Shown in pieces: positions 56,827-64,000 of a stretch of DNA of 64,000 bases. Below the pieces are notes generated by a model that saw only the letters and a list, made by a program, of their open reading frames with translations, was not told the DNA's origin and made no database searches. The translations under genes and the position numbers were made by a program. This stretch comes from Sphagnum magellanicum. Taxonomy: Eukaryota; Streptophyta; Sphagnopsida; Sphagnales; Sphagnaceae. Each line of letters opens with the position of its first letter. Position 1 is the stretch's first letter. Location of the stretch: positions 14,543,390 to 14,607,389 of the forward strand of contig CM038911.1 in the NCBI GenBank assembly GCA_021904315.1, read 5' to 3'.

Positions 56827-58326
56827 AAAGGAGGTGATCTAGTCGCACCTTCCAGTATGGCTACCTTGTTACGACTTCACTCTAATCACTAGCCTTGCCT
56901 TCGGCATCCCCTTCCTTACAATTAGGGTAACAACTTTGGGCATGTCCAACTCCCATAGTGTGATGGGTGGTGTGTACAACACCCAAGAACAGTTTCAACA
57001 CCATATGGCTAATTAATGATTACTAGCAATTTCGACTTCATGTAGGCAAGTTGCAACCGGCAATTCAAATTGAGGTTGGGTTTTTGAGGTTAGCTTGCCT
57101 TCATGGGGTCACGACCTTTTGTCCCGGCCATTGTAACACATGTGTCACCTAGGTTGTAAGGGGCAAGCTAACTTGATGTCATCCTCACCTTCCTCGGACA
57201 TGTCACCAGTAGTCTGTTTAGGGTTCCAAACTAAATGATGGCAACTAAACATGAGGGTTGCACTCGTTGTGAGACTTAACCCAACACCTTACGACACAAA
57301 CTGATGACAACCATGCACCACCTATGTATGCATTCTAGAAAACACTCTTTTCTTTCAAAAAGATTCGTGGCATGTCAAGCCCTAGTAAGTTTTTTTCGTG
57401 TTGCATCGAATTAAACCACATCCTCCACCACTTGTGTGAGCCCTCGTCAATTCCTTTGAATTTCATTCTTGTGAATGTATTCCCCATGTGGGATATTTAA
57501 CACGTTAGCAATAGTACTACATGAGTCGATACGCATAACATTTAGTATCCATTGTTTATGGCTAGGATTATTAGGGTATCTAATCCCATTTGCTTTCTTA
57601 ACTTTTGTCTTTCAGTGTTAGTGTCAGCCTAATAAAGTGCTTTCGTCGTTGGTGTTCTTTTCGATCTCTACACATTTCATTGCTCCACCGAAAATTCCCT
57701 CTGCCCTTACCATACTCCAACTCAATAGTTTCCACTGCATGTCTAAGGTTCAACCCTAGGATTTGACAACGGATTCAAAAAGCCACCTATACACGCTTTA
57801 TGCCCAATCATTTTGGATAATGCTTGCATTTTCTATCTTACCACAGTTACTAACATAAAGTTAGCTAATGCTTATTCCTTAGATATCATCATCGCTTCTT
57901 CTATGATAAAAAGAGTTTACAACTCATGGGCCTTCTATTTCCATGCGACATTGCTCCATTAGGCTTTTGCCCATTGTGAAAAATTCCCCACTACTACCTC
58001 TTATAGGAGTTTGGGCCGTGTTTCAGTCCCAGTGTGGTTGATCATCCTCTCATACCAGCTACTGATCATCACCTTGGTAAGCCATTGCCTCACCAACTAG
58101 CTAATCATACATAAGCCTTTCCTTGGGCAAATTCCTCTTTTTGCTCCTCAACCTATGCGGTATTAACAACTGTTTCCAATTGTTGTCCCCCTCCCAAGGG
58201 TAGGTTCTTACACATTACTCACCAGTCCGCCACTGAAAACACCACTAAAATGCTTCCCTTTCGACTTGCATGTGTTGAGCATGTCGCCAACGTTCGTCTT
58301 GAGCCAGGATCAAACCTTCCATGAAA
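56827..58326 (-). rRNA. rrn16: Decayed plastid 16S rRNA (rrn16), full length
   Basis: The minus strand is full length (about 1.5 kb). The 3' end with the anti-Shine-Dalgarno sequence is seen as AAAGGAGGTGATCTAG at 56827. The 5' end is the complement of GAGCCAGGATCAAACC at about 58301-58316. Conserved blocks such as the complement of TTAGGGTATCTAATCCCATT (57567-57587) are intact, but others carry clustered transitions and small indels. It is a relic; its former promoter lies towards trnV. Confidence 0.95.
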
Positions 58327-58546
58327 TTCATAATTACATTACTTATAGTTTCCTTCTTCATGGACAAAACTAATTGGTAATCGTTTTTCATCCCAAGGGA
58401 TAACTTGTGTTCATTTGCTTCATATTAGCCTAAAGCTCATTTCTAGTATACCTTTCCTTACCTTATCATGTCAATCCCACAAGCCTCTTTCAATTATGAA
58501 GAAGCAAATAGAAAAAAGGAGAAAATAGAAACACTTGGAATAGATT

Positions 58547-58618
58547 TAGGGATAATCAAGCTCAAATTGATGACTCCCACCACATCAAGGTGATATTCTA
58601 CCGTTGAATTATATCCTT
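58547..58618 (-). tRNA. trnV-GAC: Decayed plastid trnV-GAC
   Basis: The minus strand matches plastid tRNA-Val over 72 bp. The acceptor AAGGATATAA, D-arm TTCAACGGTAGAATA, anticodon segment complementary to CACATCAAGGTGA (GAC changed towards GAT) and T-arm with ATCAATTTGAGCTTGAT are visible. It lies about 220 bp upstream of rrn16, as in plastid genomes. Confidence 0.9.
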
Positions 58619-59840
58619 ACCCCAAAGAGAACTTCCTAATAAGTAGGCATAAACCAAAAAGTTAGAAGACTGAAAGCCACCATCCTACTATTCTTAAGCA
58701 ACTTGATTGGAGCTAGGCCCTCCTTTCACATATGATTATGGAAATAGTAGAAAAGATTGAATCCTATTATCAACCGAGTAATCCTATTGAAAATATGGAT
58801 TCCTATTTATTCGAGCCACTCATTTTTTTGGAAAATTTGTAAACCTTTTTTTTTTTCAATCCAATATCTTTTTCATCTAGATTTAGTAAATTCTACATGA
58901 AAAAAATATTTTTCAATATGTTCAATCTAGCATTAATCAATCTAACCCTAATATAAAAATTGTTAAAAGAGGGGGAAGGAGAAAAACGAAGCAAAGAAAA
59001 TATTGAATTTTTTTTTTCTTACACCAAAAGTCTTACCCATTTCCAGGAAAATAAAATCCTAACTATTTCTAGCCAACACCTTTTTTTAATGTGCATTCAA
59101 AGGCTCCAATGTGTTACCACATTTTTTTGAGAGTTTAGTTGAAATAAGAGACAATTTTTTTTCAATAGGAACATATGCAAGATTTATTATTACATAAAAA
59201 GAATCCTATGCAAACCATTAACTACTTTATATACATACAATGCCACCCTACTGAGGAAGGATTTGCAACTAACTTTAATATACCTTTGACTAGCAAGAAA
59301 ATAAAATATTTGCCTCCGTGGAAAGACTTCTTGATTTGAATTGACGTAAGGGTACAACCAACCATATTGCTAAAAATCTATGTTATATATTCTAAATAGG
59401 AATGGGTTGAACCCCCTTACTCTCTTGTGGACAATCCTCTTCCCATTGAGTTGTTTTCCTTGATCCATGGGAAACGTAATTAAAAATATATAGGTATGAT
59501 GCATGTAGTTTATCACGGAGGATTCCATAATCACTAAATAAAAAGAGCTACCTTTTATGTATACTTTCTTTGGCCATATTTTTTTTTGTTTGTGGGCTTC
59601 ATGTAATCAATCAGCCTACTATAGATATCCGTAAGTTATTGAAACTATTTCGGACGAGCCAACCAAATCAAAGCACGAAAGTCAAATAATATTTTTCAAA
59701 AAATGAATTCCTGATCAATTCGATATAATGCATAATTGCCTCTCACTCCCCCAATCATTGGATATTTCCCTCTTATTGGATAAGGAGCAATAAGATTTGT
59801 CAAAAAATAGATATACCACTAATAATGAATTGGAGCAATA
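58619..59840. other. Former spacer between trnV-GAC and trnI-CAU
   Basis: About 1.2 kb with no recognisable gene. In seed plants ycf2, trnL-CAA, ndhB, rps7 and 3' rps12 lie between these tRNAs; none is visible here. Either the source plastome has the seed-free arrangement with trnI-CAU next to the inverted repeat, or a deletion removed those genes. The inverted repeat to large single-copy border of the source probably lies here. Confidence 0.5.
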
Positions 59841-59913
59841 ACATCCATGGTGAGTGGTTAAAACACCCAACTCATAATTGGAGAATTCGTAGGTTCAACT
59901 CTTGTCAGATGCA
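59841..59913 (+). tRNA. trnI-CAU: Decayed plastid trnI-CAU
   Basis: The + strand matches plastid tRNA-Ile(CAU). It has acceptor ACATCCATGG, the anticodon arm CCCAACTCATAATTGG intact, and the T-arm with GTAGGTTCAACTCTTG. One base is lost in the D-arm and some transitions occur. It precedes rpl23 and rpl2, as in plastid genomes. Confidence 0.92.
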
Positions 59914-60157
59914 TGGGAAATAATGAATCAAATTTTGGGTATTGGGTGGCCCTTACCCATAATTCATTAATCAAATCTAGTGGAATTTAAGGTGAACTAA
60001 TAATAATAGTAACTACCATAATTAGTTTGATTGGGTGACGATTAGAAAAGAGAATAAGAAATATGAATTGAAAATAAGAATATTTATTGGAAAAAAATGC
60101 GTTGAATCATACGATGTGAAATATAAGATATAATAAAGGGAAGGAATCAAAGTAATT

Positions 60158-60433
60158 ATGGATGAAATGAAATACCTAGTACTTACAAAAAAAACGATTC
60201 ATTTGTTAGAGAAAAATCAATATACTTTTGATGTTGATAAAAAATCTACCAAAACTAAGACTAAAAAATGGATTAAAAGTTTTTTCAATGTTAAAATAAT
60301 AAGAATGAATAATCATTGACCTCTAAAAAAAAGAAGATGAATAGGTCCAATAATAAGATATTCGATGTGTTATAAATAAATGATTATTATGCTTAAGTTT
60401 GGTTATTCCATCTTGTTATTTCCGAACAAATAA
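60158..60433 (+). pseudogene. rpl23: rpl23 (plastid ribosomal protein L23), broken
   Basis: Starts ATG GAT GAA ATG at 60158 and reads K-Y-L-V-L-T, L-L-E-K-N-Q-Y-T-F-D-V-D, then G-P-I-I-R-Y-S-M and ends with TAA at 60433, 92 codons including the stop, the normal length. In-frame stops near 60318, 60338 and 60376 kill it. It lies between trnI-CAU and rpl2 on the same strand, the start of the plastid S10-type ribosomal protein operon. Confidence 0.9.
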
Positions 60434-60474
60434 ATTTTTTCTCATCCTAATACAACATCTTATTATGACCATTT

Positions 60475-61717
60475 CTCTATATAAAGCCTATACCCCAAGT
60501 ACACGCAGTCGTTTTGTATCGGGATTTGAAGAAATAATGAGATCCAATCTTCAGAAGAAATCAACCTATGGACAACATAATAAAAGGGGTTGTAATAATA
60601 GAAGGGTTATTATTAGTCGACATAGAGTTAGGTCATAAACGTCTATATCAACAAATTGATTTTCGACAATTTTAAAAAAAAGACTTTGGTAAAATTACAA
60701 CCATAGAATATGATCTTAATTGTAATGCGAATATATGTCTCACACATTATGAGGATGGTGAAAAACGATATATTTTACATCCTCAAGGAATCAAAATTGG
60801 AGGTATTATTATTTCTAATATAGACGCTCCCATATTAGTGGGAAATGCCCTACCTTTGAGTGGTTTTGATATATTCGTTTATGTAATTGGAAAATCGATT
60901 GGGATAGTAGCATAATCTATAAATCCATCATTAATCCAATAATAAATCTATTTTTATTGGTATAAGCTTCAGAAGGAAACTAAAGGGGAACAATAGCATG
61001 TGATTAAGTTTATTGCATTGTACTATGAAATATTTATGTCATAAACTTTGGGGATGTATAATAATATGGAAAAAACTTTTGTTTGTTTTAAGCATAGGGA
61101 GAAAAATATAAATACAAACAACCCTTGTTGTTCCTTAATAATACTTGGATGAGTTAATTACATTCGAATTGGTGGTCAAGGGCAATTTCAAAGCTAGATA
61201 ATGAATTTTCTTTCATTCCAGAAAGAGAGAATGGAATCTGCCTCTTGAATTATTATGAAACATTAAAAAATGTTGATGTAAATTAATAAAATCATTCATT
61301 TTGAAGCTACACAAATAGAAGTAAGCCAAATGATGGAGAAAACCTAGGTTGTAATTAGTAAAAAAGGATTACGCTATATAAACCTAGAAAGTCGTATGCC
61401 TCGAAAAAGGCTTGTACAATTTGGGAAGAGATTGTGATCAATTCATTTGACTTTGTGATAATCTACTTCAACCAATATGCCTTTGGGCACAATTATACAC
61501 AATGTAGAAATAACACCTGGTAGAGGTGGCCAATTAGTGAAAGTTGCAGGCTCTATAGCCAAACTTATTACAAAGGGGGTCAACTAACCACACTAAGATT
61601 ACCTTTTAGAGAGGTTCATTTAATATTTCAGGATTGTTTAGGTATAATTGGCCAAGTGGGTCACATTGATGCTAATAATCAACTTATAGGTAAAGCCGGA
61701 TCCAAACGTTGTGGAAG
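60475..61717 (+). pseudogene. rpl2: rpl2 (plastid ribosomal protein L2) with intron, truncated
   Basis: Exon 1 (60475 to about 60859) starts [14 protein letters not shown] and includes [24 protein letters not shown] group II intron follows to about 61470. Exon 2 begins [19 protein letters not shown] and continues to A-G-S-K-R near 61717, where similarity ends abruptly, so about half of exon 2 is absent. Stops and a frameshift occur in both exons. The gene would encode a core protein of the large plastid ribosomal subunit. The break marks the right end of the plastid insertion. Confidence 0.92.
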
Positions 61718-62519
61718 TAACTTGTTTTTTTTGTTAATTAAAAAAGTTGTTGCCCAAATTTTTTTCAATTTTTTTGGTAATGAGCCATTTTGATTGCCCC
61801 ATTATATAAAATTCAAACACTAGAAGCTCCCCAAAATAAAAGGTTATATTGAAGATATAACGCATTTCATTTGGCCCAAGTATATAGGTGAGAAGGCAAG
61901 AACTTTAATGAAATCCTATGAGATAAAATTAAGGTGCCAAGAGAATATATGGAAGACAAAACACAAAAATAAAAAAAAAAAACCCCCCACAAATAGTACA
62001 AGCCTTTTTGGCACTTCAAATTGAGTCAAGTGGCATTCACCGTGAAGTGGTGGCTACCTTGATTTCAATGATGTGTCTTTCATTGATTACACTTTGAACT
62101 TAATGAAATGTCAAAAAATCCCCACTAAATGCAATTTTCCTGAAAAGAAAAGGGGAAAATAAAACTAGCCCTTTTAAATGCATTTTAGCCATCACATTGG
62201 CTCCTTGAAATTTGTATTTCTAACATTCGTTGTGATCATTTTTGATTTGAAGGAATGTCCCTTTCTAAAAGCATCGGTACAAATTGTGGGGTTAACATCT
62301 AAAAAGGTTGATGACTTTTAGTTTAAGGACCTAATATTAGGAAAAGTAATATTTAGGCTCACTTTAGACAAGGGTCCAATTTCCTAAGAACTAATATGGA
62401 TTGATTTGAAACAAATTCAATCCTTGAATTGGACTATACCTTGGTCCCTAACTTGATTCCTAGTTTTCCAAATTAGGAGTTCTCCTTTTAGCATTGATTT
62501 TTTGGTCTAAACTAATTGA
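61718..62519. other. Intergenic DNA right of the plastid insertion
   Basis: No gene is recognised. A run of A followed by C lies near 61970-61987. This is probably the nuclear flank of the plastid insertion. Confidence 0.45.
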
Positions 62520-62524
62520 TTTTC

Positions 62525-63422
62525 TGTCGCAACCCTAGCCTTGAGCTCGCAACAAAGGTAAGGGTTTGTAAAGGTGCGGGCCAAGATTGGGCCCAAGAGT
62601 CACATATCATGCTCCCAGAAGTGCAAAAGAGTGTGAGGGAATGAACCCTCACACTCTCGAGTGAACTCCCATTTTGAGAGTTGGAGTTTCGATGGATTCT
62701 AGAATTTTCAAAGGGGGATTTCAGGGATCAAAACTCATTGGATTGGAAAGTTCTTTATATCATTGGAAAGCTTTTAAAACGTAGATGTCTGGAATGGGCT
62801 CGTATGACCCATTTGGACACCTGAAACATAAGTTATGGCCAAAAGAAAGGTCGAGAGTCAAATCGCCACTAAAAGTCGGGAATCGCCACAATTTCCTTGC
62901 GTATAGTTGACATGCGACATACTGTTGGAAAACTCTCAATGAGGGCTACGACTTTGCTTCAGACCTCATTTTGATCAAAGGTCCACACACAAAGTTATAG
63001 GTCCCTAAAGTCGCAAGAGTCCCAAGTTTGGGAATTTCAAAACTCCCACTTGGGAGTCCTAGGACAAAATGCCATTTGTATGTGGGCCTCATGGAGAAGC
63101 ACAAAGTATACTATAAGGGGGAAGGTGGTGGCTTCCCCCAAGTTCAAGCCGTGGTGAGTCTTGTGGGTCCGAGTTTGCCCGTGGCTCTTCCTAGCACCAA
63201 AAGTGCTCAAATTATGCATTAACCAACTTGTTGTTTGGTTTGTGCAGGTCTGTGTGAGTAATTGATGCTTGTCACTCTTCCTAGTCTCCATCTCGGAGCT
63301 CCATCACGCCCCTCTACCCCCAAAATGCTGCGAGCCAAAAAACGTGCCTCAATTCTTTACTCTTCCACTGTTTCCACCTTATACTCATATTTGAGTCTAT
63401 AAAGGGGGTTGAGAGTGCATCA
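62525..63422 (+). mobile_element. Solo LTR, family copy C, outside the plastid insertion
   Basis: An 898-bp element starts TGTCGCAACCCTAG and ends GAGAGTGCATCA, flanked by perfect 5-bp repeats TTTTC (62520-62524 and 63423-63427). It is the best-preserved of the three copies at its ends. A TATA-like ACTATAAGG at 63110 is followed by a hairpin with perfect 8-bp arms (63117-63124 and 63132-63139). No internal retrotransposon sequence is present in the window. Confidence 0.92.
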
Positions 63423-63427
63423 TTTTC

Positions 63428-64000
63428 CCTCCAAAATAGGTGCCATGTAGGTTAAGCCTCAATTTGCCACTTTTTGGTCTTGGACCTTTATCTACAGGCC
63501 TTGGGGACCAATTTAAAGTTTTTGACCAATAAGATTGTTTGAATTCATTGGTCCCTAGACCTTGGACCCTCATCTAAAGTTGCTCTGACATGAGATTTAA
63601 TCTCTTCAAATAAGAAAAAATCAAATATGAGGTTAGATTATAAACCTTTTAGCACCTTGTGTGATCATAAGATTGGGTGGAAAACTCTTAATATATTTAT
63701 TATGTTTTTTTCATCTTTATTTCCTTGCCAAATATGAGGGTGGATTGTAAACCTTTTAGTAACTTGTGCAATCATAAGGTTGGGTGAAGAACTTTTAATA
63801 TATTTATTATGTTTTTCTCATTTTTATTTCCTTTTCTATACCTAATGATGCCAATGCAACAATTTAGTTTTTTAGTACCCACATACCTCGAAAAAAAGGT
63901 GAAGCCATTCACAAAATTTTCTAGGAAAAAATAGTCTTATAAAAACTCATGCACTATACTCAAAGGGCCACTGAAAGAAAGACGTGGTGAACAAGCCAAG
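63428..64000. other. Intergenic DNA with a tandem duplication
   Basis: No gene is recognised. Two tandem units of 107 bp start with CAAATATGAG at 63622 and 63729 and run to about 63835, differing at scattered positions. Confidence 0.6.

Larger units (their letters stand above)
37980..61717 (+). other. Nuclear plastid DNA insertion (NUPT), ndhI to rpl2
   Basis: About 23.7 kb, or about 22 kb without the two later solo LTRs, is collinear with a plastid genome from inside ndhI, through ndhF, one complete ribosomal inverted repeat and into the large single-copy genes rpl23-rpl2. Every expected gene in that interval is present in order and orientation. Introns remain in trnA, trnI-GAU and rpl2, which shows DNA-mediated transfer. 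Most frames are broken by stops and small indels, many stops arising as CAA or CGA to TAA or TGA. The right end falls inside rpl2 exon 2 and the left end inside ndhI; both ends are approximate. Confidence 0.95.

Noticed and set aside
37980..61717. The possibility that this is an organelle contig rather than nuclear DNA
   Set aside because: Nearly all reading frames are broken, tRNAs have mutated anticodons, and LTRs with target duplications interrupt it; these are marks of nuclear residence.
1..64000. CRISPR arrays, prokaryotic operons or bacterial mobile elements
   Set aside because: Nothing with regular spacer-repeat structure was seen; the window has plant nuclear repeats and plastid DNA, and its tandem arrays lack unique spacers.

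Overview
The window looks like nuclear DNA of a land plant with a large, repeat-rich genome. It is AT-rich, has few readable genes, and is littered with decayed DNA transposons, solo LTRs, minisatellites and telomere-like arrays. No complete, convincingly functional nuclear gene is visible. The lineage is suggested by an old plastid insertion. That insertion carries plastid rpl21 and trnP-GGG, and trnV-GAC lies about 1.2 kb from trnI-CAU with no ycf2, ndhB or rps7 between them. In land plants this combination fits seed-free groups (bryophytes, lycophytes, early ferns) rather than seed plants. I cannot name the species.

Layout. 1-8.2 kb is dominated by a decayed CACTA (En/Spm) TNP2-type transposase gene on the minus strand, split by a 2.5 kb insertion and flanked or invaded by two copies of a 150-bp palindromic CACTA MITE. 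8.2-14.9 kb has no recognisable gene. 15.0-16.4 kb (minus) is a broken gene of a protein family I cannot name, with an order of acidic motifs that could be a DDE-type transposase. 18.7-21.5 kb is a run of tandem repeats: a ~100-bp satellite, degenerate CCCTAAA-like DNA, CT-rich DNA, and facing CTAC/GTAG microsatellites. 23.5-24.7 kb is a 1.19-kb non-autonomous CACTA-type element with target-site duplications. 25.4-28.6 kb is more GC-rich and holds nested inverted repeats, including a long microRNA-precursor-like hairpin. 29.9-31.3 kb holds three different minisatellites. 31.9-34.9 kb holds minus-strand remnants of an ABCC (MRP-type) ABC transporter and a sterol-glucosyltransferase-like gene.

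37.98-61.72 kb is one collinear nuclear plastid insertion (NUPT). In + order it contains ndhI, ndhG, ndhE, psaC, ndhD, ccsA(-), trnL-UAG(-), trnP-GGG, rpl32(-), rpl21(-), ndhF, trnN-GUU, trnR-ACG(-), rrn5(-), rrn4.5(-), rrn23(-), trnA(-), trnI-GAU(-), rrn16(-), trnV-GAC(-), trnI-CAU, rpl23 and rpl2. It runs from the small single-copy region across one inverted repeat into the large single-copy region. Introns are kept in trnA, trnI and rpl2, so transfer was by DNA. Almost all reading frames are broken, often by C-to-T changes; ndhG is still fully open. Two solo LTRs of one family landed inside the insertion (trnN-trnR and trnR-rrn5 spacers) and a third lies just outside it at 62.5-63.4 kb, so that family was active after plastid integration.

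The plastid genes once encoded parts of the NDH complex, photosystem I, cytochrome c assembly and the plastid ribosome. Here they are fossils with no expected function.
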